DNA of 25,874 nt from Pelomonas sp046294815 (GTDB taxonomy: Bacteria; Pseudomonadota; Gammaproteobacteria; Burkholderiales; Burkholderiaceae_C), in assembly GCA_046294815.1 (NCBI GenBank), contig JBKBOJ010000048.1, positions 1 to 25,874 on the forward strand, given 5' to 3'. Under the pieces are notes generated by a model. It saw nothing but the letters and a program-made list of their open reading frames with translations. It had not been told where the DNA came from and made no database searches. This document shows positions 14,374 through 21,667 of this stretch, piece after piece; position 1 is the stretch's first letter, and every line of letters starts with the position of its first letter. A program made the position numbers and the translations under genes.

Positions 14374-15212
14374 TTGAACACGCCCTGGCGCAGCCATTTG
14401 GTCGCCACCCACTTCTCGCCGGCAATGACCGGCGCGCCGCCGTGCAGCGTCTGCGTGGACGGATGCGGCCGCTCGTAGCTGAAGAACACCGCATTGCCCT
14501 TGACCGGCGCCACGTCCAACCCGATGTCCGGGAAGATGGTGGAGCCACCGGCCTCGGGCGTGTTCAGGTAGATGACCAGCGTGCCCACGCGCTGGCCGCC
14601 GCGCTTGAGGATGTTGGGCGTGCTGACATGGGACGGATCGAAGTAGTCGTAATGCGGCTGGTACTCGGCACCGGGGCGGTAGCGCAGCACCTGCAAGCCC
14701 TCGCCATGGTCCAGGGGCCAGCGCAGCAGCGTCGCGATGCGCGCCTCGACGCGGCGGATCAACTCGGTCTCGCAGCGCTCGAAGAACATGCCGTCACTGG
14801 TGCGCGCTGCGTTCACCTCGCTGCCATCGGCAGCGGTGGCCACCGTCTCGGAGCGCGCCAGGCGCTTGGCCGCCAGCGCGATGATGCCGTCGCACTCGGC
14901 GTCGGACAGCAGGTCGGCAAACACCACCACGCGTGGCTGACGCAGCGCCATCACCACCTTGACCTGCCGATCGCCCGCGTCGATGACGGGCGCGAAGCGG
15001 CTCAGGTCAGGCTCGGGCAGCGCGATGGCGGCGCTCGGCGGCGCGGTCAGCGTGGCGGCCTGCCCCAGCACGCGGGCCAGCGCCTGGCGCGCGATACGCT
15101 CGTCCCAGCCGCTGCCCAGCATGGCGGCGAGAATGGTCTCGGAGGCGTGCCCCACGCGGCTTTGCTCGGCGATCCACTCGCAGAGTTCGGTGGTGATGAC
15201 TTGTTCGCTCAT
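14370..15212 (-). CDS. Prolyl-4-hydroxylase-like 2-oxoglutarate/Fe(II) oxygenase
   Basis: 280 residues. The double-stranded beta-helix holds the iron triad H187-x-D189 (YQPHYDYFDP) and H257 (QTLHGGAPV). K267 in GEKWVATKWLRQG is the 2-oxoglutarate anchor. The RTSDGMFFE strand is the usual P4H motif before the triad. An N-terminal helical region of about 80 residues precedes the catalytic part. Substrate unknown; bacterial homologues hydroxylate proline in proteins or act on small molecules. The start overlaps the yaaA stop (ATGA), so both are coupled at the end of a six-gene minus-strand run. Fe(II) dependence fits an iron/peroxide theme with YaaA, but this is inference. Confidence 0.9.
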   Translation of the reverse strand: MSEQVITTELCEWIAEQSRVGHASETILAAMLGSGWDERIARQALARVLGQAATLTAPPSAAIALPEPDLSRFAPVIDAGDRQVKVVMALRQPRVVVFADLLSDAECDGIIALAAKRLARSETVATAADGSEVNAARTSDGMFFERCETELIRRVEARIATLLRWPLDHGEGLQVLRYRPGAEYQPHYDYFDPSHVSTPNILKRGGQRVGTLVIYLNTPEAGGSTIFPDIGLDVAPVKGNAVFFSYERPHPSTQTLHGGAPVIAGEKWVATKWLRQGVFN

Positions 15213-15988
15213 GGTTTGCGGCGGAACACGAGTTGGTCGGCGGTGGAGGCCGCGGGCGCGAGACGGTAGCCGTCGAGGTCGAAGCCCTGCAGGCCCTCGG
15301 GCGTCTCAATGCGCTGCTGCACGCAGTAGCGGGCCATCAGCCCGCGGGCGCGCTTGGCGAAGAAGCTGATGATCTTGTACTGCCCGTTCTTCCAGTCCTC
15401 GAACTGGCAGTTGATGACGCGCGGCTTGAGCACCTTGCGGTCGACGGCACGGAAGTACTCCTGCGAAGCCAGGTTGACGATGACCGGCACCTTCTCGGCC
15501 GCTGCCAGCTTGTTGAGGTGCAGCGCGAGGCGATCGCCCCACCAGTCGTACAGGCTGGCGCCGGCCGGCGTCGCCAGCCGCGTGCCCATCTCCAGCCGGT
15601 AGGGCTGCATGCGATCCAGCGGCCGCAACAGGCCGTACAGGCCGGAGAGCATGCGCACATGCTGCTGGGCCCAGGCCAGGTCATCGACCGACAGCGTCTT
15701 GGCGTCCAGCCCGTCATAGACATCGCCGTTGAAAGCCAGCACGGCCGGCTTGCTGTTGGCGTCGGTGAAGCGCGGCCGCCAGGCTTGGTAGCGCTCCACG
15801 TTGAGCCGGGCCAGCGGCTCGGACAAGTCCATCAGCTCGCGCACCTCGGCCACGCTCTTGCCGCGCAGGATGTCGATCAGCGCGGCAGTGTCTTGCAGGA
15901 ACTGCGGGAGGGTCAGCGCCGGAGCCAGCTCGGGCGGCGTGGGGGTGTCGTAGTCCAGCGACTTGGCTGGCGAAAGCAAGAACAACAT
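15209..15988 (-). CDS. yaaA: Peroxide stress protein YaaA (DUF328/UPF0246)
   Basis: 259 residues, the normal family length. The protein begins MLFLLSPAKSLDYDTP, the diagnostic N-terminus. AFNGDVYDGLDA, LSGLYGLLRPLDRMQPYRLEMGT and a late VINCQFEDWKNGQYKIISFFAKRARGLMARY complete the family pattern. In E. coli YaaA lowers free intracellular iron during hydrogen peroxide stress and binds DNA. Here it starts 41 nt after the DUF599 gene and overlaps the oxygenase gene by 4 nt. That places it in the run behind the ArsR regulator. Confidence 0.94.
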   Translation of the reverse strand: MLFLLSPAKSLDYDTPTPPELAPALTLPQFLQDTAALIDILRGKSVAEVRELMDLSEPLARLNVERYQAWRPRFTDANSKPAVLAFNGDVYDGLDAKTLSVDDLAWAQQHVRMLSGLYGLLRPLDRMQPYRLEMGTRLATPAGASLYDWWGDRLALHLNKLAAAEKVPVIVNLASQEYFRAVDRKVLKPRVINCQFEDWKNGQYKIISFFAKRARGLMARYCVQQRIETPEGLQGFDLDGYRLAPAASTADQLVFRRKP

Positions 15989-16029
15989 GGGCGCGGATTT
16001 TGGGGCATGAGCCGACCCCGGGGCGCCAC

Positions 16030-16677
16030 TCAGCCGCCGGCCTGGTCGGCGTCGAAACGGTCCACCGAGTGCAGCACGCCGGCCACCAGCGCCGCCGCCA
16101 GCGGCCCTGCGGCCGGCAGCAGGATGGCGACGACCACCGGCACGGCCAGCACCAGCTGCCGCAGCGCCACGCCGTACAGCAGCCCGGCCCGACGCACATA
16201 GCGCACGCCGGCCTCGGTCCAGCGCGCGCGCGCGTCCGAATCCACCGGCATGCCGCCGATGAAGCCGGCGTGGTTGAACAGGCGCACGGCCATCAGCGCC
16301 GAGACGAGCGATGCGAGCAGCAACGCCAGCAGCGCCAGCTCCAGCGCCAGTCGCGGGCCGATGCCCGCGCGGCCCGCCGCGCCGTCCAGCGCGTGCAGCA
16401 ACGGCGCCGCCAGCGACACCGTGCCCATCAGCGCCAGCGCCGCGGTGGACGCCAGCAACGTCGCCGACATCAACGAGTTGCGCAGCGTCTGCACCGCCAG
16501 CAACTCCGACCCTTTCTGCTCGGACACCGCACGGAACCAGGCCTCGCGAAGCCCGGCATGCCGCGCTGGCGTCGAGCGCTGCGGGCGCCGGCGCGGCAGC
16601 AGCAACAGCAAGGCCTCGTAGCCAAGCAGCACGGCCAGCGTCAGGCCGACAGCGATCCAGGCTGCTTGCGCGCCCAT
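16030..16677 (-). CDS. DUF599 family membrane protein
   Basis: 215 residues, using the ATG at 16677 (a GTG at 16680 is equally in frame). Helices are near 7-28, 68-90, 108-132 and 172-205. The family motif region REAWFRAVSEQKGSELLAVQTLRNSLMSATLLAS is present, as is SALMAVRLFNHAGFIGG. DUF599 has no known function. It starts 3 nt after the stop of the half-size YeeE gene, so co-transcription is near certain. The next gene downstream is yaaA after 41 nt. Confidence 0.87.
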   Translation of the reverse strand: MGAQAAWIAVGLTLAVLLGYEALLLLLPRRRPQRSTPARHAGLREAWFRAVSEQKGSELLAVQTLRNSLMSATLLASTAALALMGTVSLAAPLLHALDGAAGRAGIGPRLALELALLALLLASLVSALMAVRLFNHAGFIGGMPVDSDARARWTEAGVRYVRRAGLLYGVALRQLVLAVPVVVAILLPAAGPLAAALVAGVLHSVDRFDADQAGG

Positions 16678-16680
16678 CAC

Positions 16681-17097
16681 TCAGCCCTGCCGGCGCTCCA
16701 GCAGCTCGAACAGCCCCATGCCAGCCAGCATGGCCAGCACGAACACCGCTGCCTTCGCCTCGCCCATCCCCAGTGCCACCAGCGCCGGCCCGGGGCAGAA
16801 GCCCGCCAGCCCCCAACCGATGCCAAACAGCAGGCTGCCGCCCACCAGCCGGCGGTCGATATGACGCGCCGTCGGCAGCTTGAGTTCAAGGCCCAGCAAG
16901 CTCACGCCGGCGCGCCGGGCCAGCGCGAACGCCACCGTGCCGACAGCGATCGCGCCGACCATGACCAGCGCCAGCGAGGGATTCCAGGCGCCGGCCAGGT
17001 CCAGAAAGCCCAGCACCCGAGACGGATCGGCCATGCCGGAGAGGATGAGACCGCAGCCGAACAACAGGCCGGCGAACAGAGCGGAAAGAATGGCCAT
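16681..17097 (-). CDS. YeeE/YedE-type (DUF6691) half-size membrane protein
   Basis: 138 residues with about four helices. The motif GFC101PGPALVALG and an N-terminal GC15GLILSGMADPSRVLGFLD are typical of the second half of the YeeE/YedE (DUF395) sulfur transporters, here as a separate protein. Members move thiosulfate or other sulfur species across the inner membrane, with cysteines acting as relay. GAGGAG lies 6 nt before the ATG. The pair with the gene at 17107 (9-nt gap) presumably forms one transporter. The arrangement behind an ArsR repressor and opposite a persulfide dioxygenase is a known sulfur-stress layout. Confidence 0.9.
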   Translation of the reverse strand: MAILSALFAGLLFGCGLILSGMADPSRVLGFLDLAGAWNPSLALVMVGAIAVGTVAFALARRAGVSLLGLELKLPTARHIDRRLVGGSLLFGIGWGLAGFCPGPALVALGMGEAKAAVFVLAMLAGMGLFELLERRQG

Positions 17098-17106
17098 GAC
17101 GACTCC

Positions 17107-17541
17107 TCAAGCAGCCAGCAGGTGGCGCAGCACAAAGACGGTGGCGAAACCCGCCGCCATGAAACTCAGCGTCGCAACCAGCGAGCGCGGCGACAGCCGC
17201 GACAACCCGCAGACGCCGTGGCCGCTGGTGCAGCCCGAGCCGTAGCGGGTGCCGACGCCCACCGCCAGGCCGGCCGCCACCAGGACGCCCCAGCCGGCGT
17301 CGATACGCGGCGCGGGCACGGCTGCGAACCAGGCATACGCCAGCGGCGCCGCCACCAGGCCCAGCACGAAGGCTGCACGCCAGGCGATGTCGCCGCGCAC
17401 CGGCCTGAGCAGCCCGCCCAGCACACCGCTGATGCCGGCGATGCGGCCGTTCAGCAGCACCAATAGGCCGGCCGCCAGGCCGATGAGCGCGCCGCCGGCC
17501 AATGCGGTCCAGGGTGTAAAAGCTTGCCAGTCGATGTTCAT
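17107..17541 (-). CDS. YeeE/YedE family half-size membrane protein
   Basis: 144 residues with four helices. The conserved G-S-G-C104-T-S-G-H-G-V-C111-G motif of the first half of YeeE/YedE transporters is intact. GGALIGLAAGLLVLLNGRIAGISGVLGGLL forms the first helix region, as in the family. It lies 3 nt after the ArsR gene, and AAGGAG 6 nt before its ATG lies in the last codons of arsR. It probably works with the DUF6691 protein next to it in transport of thiosulfate, sulfide or persulfide-type compounds. The direction and exact substrate cannot be read here. Confidence 0.9.
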   Translation of the reverse strand: MNIDWQAFTPWTALAGGALIGLAAGLLVLLNGRIAGISGVLGGLLRPVRGDIAWRAAFVLGLVAAPLAYAWFAAVPAPRIDAGWGVLVAAGLAVGVGTRYGSGCTSGHGVCGLSRLSPRSLVATLSFMAAGFATVFVLRHLLAA

Positions 17542-17544
17542 CCA

Positions 17545-17859
17545 TTACTCCTTGGGGCAGTACAGCCCATGCAAAACCGCCAGCACCTGCAGCAGCCGGT
17601 CGTCCGCCACGCTGTAGAAGATGCGCTTGCCGTCGCGGCGCGTTTGCACCACCCCCTCGGCGCGCAGCACCGCGAGTTGCTGCGACAGCGTGGGCTGGCG
17701 GATGTCCAGCGCCGCTTCCAGGTCGCCCACCGACATCTCGCCCTGCGACAGCTGGCACAGCAGCAGCAGCCGGTCCTCGTTGGCCAGCAACTTCAGTGCG
17801 CCGACCGCCTGCCCGGCGGACTGGCGCAGCGCAACCGGATCGATGACAAGGTGAGACAT
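17545..17859 (-). CDS. ArsR-family repressor, BigR/SqrR-like persulfide sensor
   Basis: 104 residues from the ATG at 17859. The winged helix is clear (ALKLLANEDRLLLLCQLSQG, then DIRQPTLSQQLAVLRAEGVV and GKRIFYSV). It has two cysteines in the sensor positions, C35 in LLLLCQL and C101 in LYCPKE, exactly 66 residues apart. BigR (C42/C108) and SqrR (C41/C107) have the same 66-residue spacing and form disulfide or tetrasulfide bridges on exposure to persulfides, releasing DNA. The arsenic-type ELCVCDL site is absent. It is divergent from a persulfide-dioxygenase-like gene and followed after 3 nt by the YeeE gene. It very probably represses both directions. An earlier in-frame start would only add residues encoded by the promoter region. 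Confidence 0.9.
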   Translation of the reverse strand: MSHLVIDPVALRQSAGQAVGALKLLANEDRLLLLCQLSQGEMSVGDLEAALDIRQPTLSQQLAVLRAEGVVQTRRDGKRIFYSVADDRLLQVLAVLHGLYCPKE

Positions 17860-17877
17860 GAGGATGGCTCCTTCAAG

Positions 17878-17905
17878 TTGACCACACTTTACCAATAAAT
17901 ATAAT
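17878..17905 (+). promoter_or_regulatory. Sigma70-like promoter for the persulfide dioxygenase gene
   Basis: TTGACC at 17878-17883 and a perfect TATAAT at 17900-17905 with a 16-bp spacer. Transcription would begin near 17912, about 29 nt before the ATG. AGGAG at 17929-17933 is 7 nt before the start. Such an AT-rich stretch is exceptional in this GC-rich window. Confidence 0.7.
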
Positions 17906-17914
17906 ATCAGTCAA
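17886..17914 (-). promoter_or_regulatory. Overlapping divergent promoter for the ArsR operon, with probable operator
   Basis: Read on the minus strand: TTGACT (17914-17909), 17-bp spacer, TAAAGT (17891-17886). The two -35 boxes face each other as an inverted repeat (TTGAC at 17878-17882, GTCAA at 17910-17914), and the -10 of one promoter lies in the spacer of the other. One dimer bound to the AT-rich core (about 17894-17907) would block both. BigR-type repressors are known to bind AT-rich sites overlapping such promoters; binding here is inference. Confidence 0.6.
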
Positions 17915-17940
17915 CAAACTGAATCCACAGGAGTCCCCCA

Positions 17941-18816
17941 ATGTCCACCGCCACATCCGTCCAGGCCTTCTTCGATGCCGCCACCGGCACGGTCTCCTAC
18001 GTCATCGCAGACAAGGCCAGCCGGCAGGCCGCCGTGGTCGATCCGGTGCTGGACTTCGATTTCAAATCCGGCCGCACGAGCACGGTCCAGGCAGATCGGC
18101 TGCGGGCCTACATCCAGGCCGAGGGGCTGACGGTGCAATGGATCCTCGAAACCCATGCCCATGCCGACCATCTGTCGGCAGCGCATTACCTGCGCGACAA
18201 GGTGGGCGGGCGCATCGCCATCGGCGAGCGCATCCGCGAGGTGCAGGCCACCTTCAAGAAGCTCTACAACCTGGAGCGCAGCTTCCTGCCCGACGGCTCA
18301 CAGTTTGACCACTTGTTCCAGGACGGCGAGGTGTTTTACATCGGCGAGGTGCAGGCGCAGGCGCTGCTGGTGCCCGGCCACACGCCGGCCGACATGGCCT
18401 ATGTGGTGGACGGCGCGGCGTTCGTCGGCGACACGCTGTTCATGCCTGACGTGGGCACGGCGCGCGCCGACTTCCCTGGCGGCGACGCGCACACGCTGTA
18501 CCGCTCGGTGCGGCGCATCCTGGCGCTGCCGCCGCAGACGCGCATCTTCGTCTGCCACGACTACCCGCCAACGCAGCGCGCGCCTGCCTGGGAGACGACG
18601 GTGGCCGAGCAGCGCGCGCACAACATCCATGTGCGCGACGGCATCGGCGAGGAGGACTTCGTGCGCATGCGCCAGGCGCGCGACGCGACGCTGGACGTGC
18701 CCACGCTGATCCTGCCGTCCATGCAGGTCAACATCCGCGCCGGCCAGCTGCCGCCGCCCGAGGATGACGGAATCAGCTACTTGAAGATCCCACTCAACGT
18801 GCTGGGCCGGGCCTGA
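17941..18816 (+). CDS. Persulfide dioxygenase-like metallo-beta-lactamase (Blh/ETHE1 type)
   Basis: 291 residues. The metal motif is T-H72-A-H74-A-D76-H77, with H147 (VPGHTPADM), D164 (FVGDTLFMPD) and H206 (CHDYPP) completing the set. The mononuclear Fe(II) ETHE1/Blh group uses H72, H147 and D164 equivalents. GTARADFPGGDAHTLYRSV is characteristic of persulfide dioxygenases. The usual reaction is oxidation of glutathione persulfide to sulfite and glutathione. Blh of Xylella and Agrobacterium is similarly paired with BigR and YeeE-like proteins. The start has a good AGGAG. It is convergent with tolC, with 6 nt between stops. A separate rhodanese domain is not fused here. Confidence 0.92.
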   Translation: MSTATSVQAFFDAATGTVSYVIADKASRQAAVVDPVLDFDFKSGRTSTVQADRLRAYIQAEGLTVQWILETHAHADHLSAAHYLRDKVGGRIAIGERIREVQATFKKLYNLERSFLPDGSQFDHLFQDGEVFYIGEVQAQALLVPGHTPADMAYVVDGAAFVGDTLFMPDVGTARADFPGGDAHTLYRSVRRILALPPQTRIFVCHDYPPTQRAPAWETTVAEQRAHNIHVRDGIGEEDFVRMRQARDATLDVPTLILPSMQVNIRAGQLPPPEDDGISYLKIPLNVLGRA

Positions 18817-18822
18817 ACGGGC

Positions 18823-20169
18823 TCAGCGCGCCAGCAACGCGTTGATGGCGCTGAGATCCTCGACGCGCAGCTGGCCCGAGGCCTGGCGCAGCTTGAGACT
18901 GTTGACGACCACGTCGTAGCGCGCCTTGGCCAGGTCGCGCTGGGTCGAGAACAGCTGGGTCTGGGCGTTCAGCACATCCAGGTTGACGCGCACGCCGACC
19001 TTGTAGCCCAGTTGCGTGGCCTCCAGCGCCAGCTTGGTCGACGACTCGGCGGCCTCGTAAGCGCTGACCTGGGCCTTCAGTGACTGCACGCCGAAGAAGG
19101 CGCGCCGCGTGGCCTCGGCGACGCTGCGCCGCACGTAGTCCAAATCGTTGCGGGCCTTCTCCTCCAACACCAGGGTCTCCTTGATGCGGTTCTGTGTCAG
19201 GCCGCCGGTGTAGAGCGGATAGGTGAGCGTCAGGCCAATGGTGGCGCTCTTGGACGTGCCCACACCCGTGGCCGCCGCGGCAGCGCCGGTCAGGCCGTTG
19301 TGCAGGTTGCTCGCACCCAGCGTGGCGCTGGCGTCCAGCGTGGGCTTGGTACCGGCACGCGCGATCTCGGTGTCCAGTTGCGCGATTTCCAGGGCCAGAC
19401 GGGCCTTGCGCACGCCGGGATGCTGCTCGTCGGCGGTGGCCACCCAGGTCTCCACGTTGTCGCTGGGCAGCGCGGGCAGCGCCACCGGCTGGGCCAGACC
19501 CTTGGGCTCCACGCCGACACGGCCGACGAACTGGTCTAGCGTCACGCGCTTGACGCGCAGGTCGTTGTCGGCCGCCAGTTCCTGGGCCACGGCCAGGTCG
19601 TAGCGGGCCTGGGCTTCGCGGGTGTCGGTGATGGTGGCCGTACCGACCTCGAAGTTGCGCTTGGCCGAGGCCAGTTGCTCGGCAATGGCGGCCTTGTTGG
19701 CACGCGAGGTGGTCAGCGCGTCCTTGGCGGCCAGCACGTCGAAGTAGGCCGTGGCCAGCCGCACGATGAGGTCTTGCTCGGCGTTCTCCAGATCGGCCTG
19801 AGCGATGGCCAGCGCGCGGCGGGCCTTGTCGATGGTGGGCAGGTTGGCGGCGTTGTAGACCGAGTACTTGCCCTGCAGTCCGGCCGTCAGCGTGCGGCTG
19901 TTCAGCGCCGTACCGCTGGGCGGGTCGGTGCGCGCCTGCGTGCCGGAGGCCGACAGACCCAGTGACGGCCGCAGCAGCGCTTCGGCCTGGGCAGCGCGCG
20001 CGGCCGCAGCGTCGGCCGCAGCCCGCACGGCCAGATAGGTGGCGTCGTAACCCCGGGCCGCGTCGTAGAGCTCCTGCAGGCTCTGCGCCTGGGCCGCGCC
20101 GGCGAGCACAAAGCTGGCGGCGATGGCCAGCGGTTGCAGGATCAGGCGGTAGGCGTTGACGTGGGACAT
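18823..20169 (-). CDS. tolC: TolC family outer-membrane efflux protein
   Basis: 448 residues with a signal peptide (AIAASFVLAGAAQAQS, cleavage near AQA-QS). Two outer-membrane-efflux repeats follow: the first about 30-230 (SLQELYDAARGYDATYLAVRAA, then LIVRLATAYFDVLAAKDAL) and the second about 245-445 (HPGVRKARLALEIAQLDTEIARAGTKPTLD, TYPLYTGGLTQNRIKE, then GYKVGVRVNLDVLNAQTQLFSTQRDLAKARYD). The family forms the trimeric channel-tunnel of type I secretion and RND/MFS efflux. AAGGAA precedes the ATG. It follows the PIMT-like gene after 147 nt; a TATAAC on the minus strand (20216-20211) may be an own -10. No inner-membrane pump is in the window. Confidence 0.93.
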   Translation of the reverse strand: MSHVNAYRLILQPLAIAASFVLAGAAQAQSLQELYDAARGYDATYLAVRAAADAAAARAAQAEALLRPSLGLSASGTQARTDPPSGTALNSRTLTAGLQGKYSVYNAANLPTIDKARRALAIAQADLENAEQDLIVRLATAYFDVLAAKDALTTSRANKAAIAEQLASAKRNFEVGTATITDTREAQARYDLAVAQELAADNDLRVKRVTLDQFVGRVGVEPKGLAQPVALPALPSDNVETWVATADEQHPGVRKARLALEIAQLDTEIARAGTKPTLDASATLGASNLHNGLTGAAAAATGVGTSKSATIGLTLTYPLYTGGLTQNRIKETLVLEEKARNDLDYVRRSVAEATRRAFFGVQSLKAQVSAYEAAESSTKLALEATQLGYKVGVRVNLDVLNAQTQLFSTQRDLAKARYDVVVNSLKLRQASGQLRVEDLSAINALLAR

Positions 20170-20316
20170 GGGGTTCCTTGGCTGGAGCGGTGAGTTAAGC
20201 AGCGGCCCGGGTTATAGACGCAAAGCCCGCCGGTGACTGAAGCCATGCGACGACCTGCGCTGCGGTGGGGGGCAAGCGGCGTCTGAAGGCGACGGGCTGC
20301 ATGCGCGCGCGGAACC

Positions 20317-20970
20317 TCAGAAGCTGAAGGCCGGCGCTTCGGCGAAGCCAGGCAGGCGGGCGGCGACGGTGTCGAACAGCTCGACGCGGCGGAAATCGCT
20401 GGCGCCGGTGCGCGTGATCAGCACGGCGCGCATGACCGGCTCCACACCCTCGATGGCCGCCAGGCGGCCGCCGACCTTGAGCTGGTCCAGCAGCACCTGA
20501 GGCACGCTGGCGACAGAGCCGGCGAGCAGGATGACGTCGAAGGGCTGCTCGCCCGGCTGGCCGGCCGTGCCGTCGGCGTTCTGCACGCTGACGTTCGGCA
20601 CGCCGGCGCGCTTGAGGTTGGCAGCAGCCTGGGCGGCCAGGCCGGCATCCGCCTCCAGCGCGATGACGCGCTGGGCCTGATGGCCCAACAGCGCGGCCAG
20701 GTAGCCCGTGGCGGCGCCAATCACCAACACCTTCTCGTGGCGCTGCACCTTCAATTCCTGCAGCAGCCGGGCCTCGACCTTGGGCGCCAGCATGCGGCGG
20801 GTAGGCGTCAGCGGCAGCTCGAAGTCGACGAAGGCCTGGGCCTTGTGCGCCTCGGGCACGAAGTCCTCGCGATGCACGATACGCAGCAGCTCCAGCACGC
20901 CGGGGTCGAGCACGTCCCAGGGGCGGATCTGCTGCTCGATCATGTTGAAGCGGGCTTGTTCGACGTTCAT
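20317..20970 (-). CDS. Protein-L-isoaspartate O-methyltransferase-like protein (divergent)
   Basis: 217 residues. The Rossmann methyltransferase fold is clear: motif I is VLVIGAATGYLAALLG (about 81-96), followed by VIALEAD. The N-terminus FNMIEQQIRPWDVLDPGVLELL and REDFVP resembles PIMT. Two PIMT features differ: canonical motif I is usually G-x-G-S-G-Y (here G-A-A-T-G-Y), and the T-I-S-Q-P substrate motif is replaced by MLAPK. This variant is common next to tolC in Burkholderiales, so I doubt it repairs isoaspartate; any S-adenosylmethionine-dependent target is open. GGAG lies 8 nt before the ATG. The TetR gene lies 49 nt upstream on the same strand. Confidence 0.82.
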   Translation of the reverse strand: MNVEQARFNMIEQQIRPWDVLDPGVLELLRIVHREDFVPEAHKAQAFVDFELPLTPTRRMLAPKVEARLLQELKVQRHEKVLVIGAATGYLAALLGHQAQRVIALEADAGLAAQAAANLKRAGVPNVSVQNADGTAGQPGEQPFDVILLAGSVASVPQVLLDQLKVGGRLAAIEGVEPVMRAVLITRTGASDFRRVELFDTVAARLPGFAEAPAFSF

Positions 20971-21009
20971 CTAGTTCTCCGGAGCGGGTACAGCGGGCTG
21001 AAAGACAAA

Positions 21010-21015
21010 ATTCTA
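21010..21015 (-). promoter_or_regulatory. Possible -10 box (TAGAAT) before the PIMT-like gene
   Basis: TAGAAT on the minus strand lies just after the TetR stop codon and 40 nt before the methyltransferase ATG. No good -35 is seen 17 bp further up, so this is tentative. If real, methyltransferase and TetR are separate transcripts. Confidence 0.28.
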
Positions 21016-21019
21016 GAGG

Positions 21020-21655
21020 TCACGCCGGAGCAGCCAGCAGGCCATGCAGCAGCAGCGACAGCTGGGCGTCCAGCAGCGCCTCGGCACTCATCGTCGGATG
21101 GCAGGGCTGCAGATTGCCGAAGGCGTGCTCGTGCAACATCATGTGCAGCATGGGCGCGATCAGCAGGTGCACGGTGGCCTCGACGGACACGGCGCGGAAT
21201 TCGCCGCTGCGGATACCACGCTCAATGAGACCAGCGACCAGGTTCTGCGACGGCGTGACGACCTCGTCCACATAAAAGCGCGCCAGCTCCGGGAAGTTGC
21301 GCGCCTCCACCATCATGATCTTGCAGACCACGCCGGCCCGGCCATGGCCCACCTGGGCCCACCAGGCCTGCATCATGCGGCGCAGCAGCTCGGCAATGCG
21401 GCCTTCGTGCTGCGCTGCCTGGGCCGCCGAGGCCACGATGTGATCGGACAGGCTCTCGCGCACCATGGCCTTGAACAGCTCTTCCTTGCTCGGGTAGTAG
21501 CGGTAGAGCGTGCCCTTGGCCACGCCGGCGCGCGCGGCCACCTCCTCGCTGCGCGTGGCGGCGAAGCCCTTCTCGACAAACAGCGCCAGGGCCGCATCCA
21601 GCAGCTCCTGCGGGCGGGCGTCCTTGCGGCGTTGGCGGGGGGTGGCGGTGGCCAA
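21020..21655 (-). CDS. TetR/AcrR family transcriptional repressor
   Basis: 211 residues. The N-terminal HTH domain covers about 15-62 (ELLDAALALFVEKGFAATRS, then VAARAGVAKGTLYRYYPSKEELFKAMV), the classic TetR signature. The ligand-binding half (about 70-205) is helical and Met/His-rich near the end (LLIAPMLHMMLHEHAF), resembling the AcrR-like C-terminal domain. The only plausible initiation codon before the HTH is the TTG at 21655; no ATG lies between it and the HTH and no clear Shine-Dalgarno sequence is seen. A palindrome just upstream suggests self-repression. It is followed on the same strand by the PIMT-like gene and tolC, so control of an efflux outer-membrane channel is plausible. It is divergent from uppP. 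Confidence 0.87.
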   Translation of the reverse strand: MATATPRQRRKDARPQELLDAALALFVEKGFAATRSEEVAARAGVAKGTLYRYYPSKEELFKAMVRESLSDHIVASAAQAAQHEGRIAELLRRMMQAWWAQVGHGRAGVVCKIMMVEARNFPELARFYVDEVVTPSQNLVAGLIERGIRSGEFRAVSVEATVHLLIAPMLHMMLHEHAFGNLQPCHPTMSAEALLDAQLSLLLHGLLAAPA

Positions 21656-21667
21656 GGCGGGCGGAGT

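Noticed and set aside
15989..16816. Extension of the yaaA frame to 535 codons
   Set aside because: The family begins at MLFLLSPAKS; the preceding residues are a shifted frame of DUF599.
16000..17466. Plus-strand frame of 488 codons opposite the YeeE/DUF599 genes
   Set aside because: Extremely rich in Gln, His and Arg, no domain; the minus-strand genes have correct ribosome sites and family motifs.
18790..18850. Possible two-way terminator between the dioxygenase gene and tolC
   Set aside because: Only imperfect GC-rich pairings could be found and no T-tract; not supportable.
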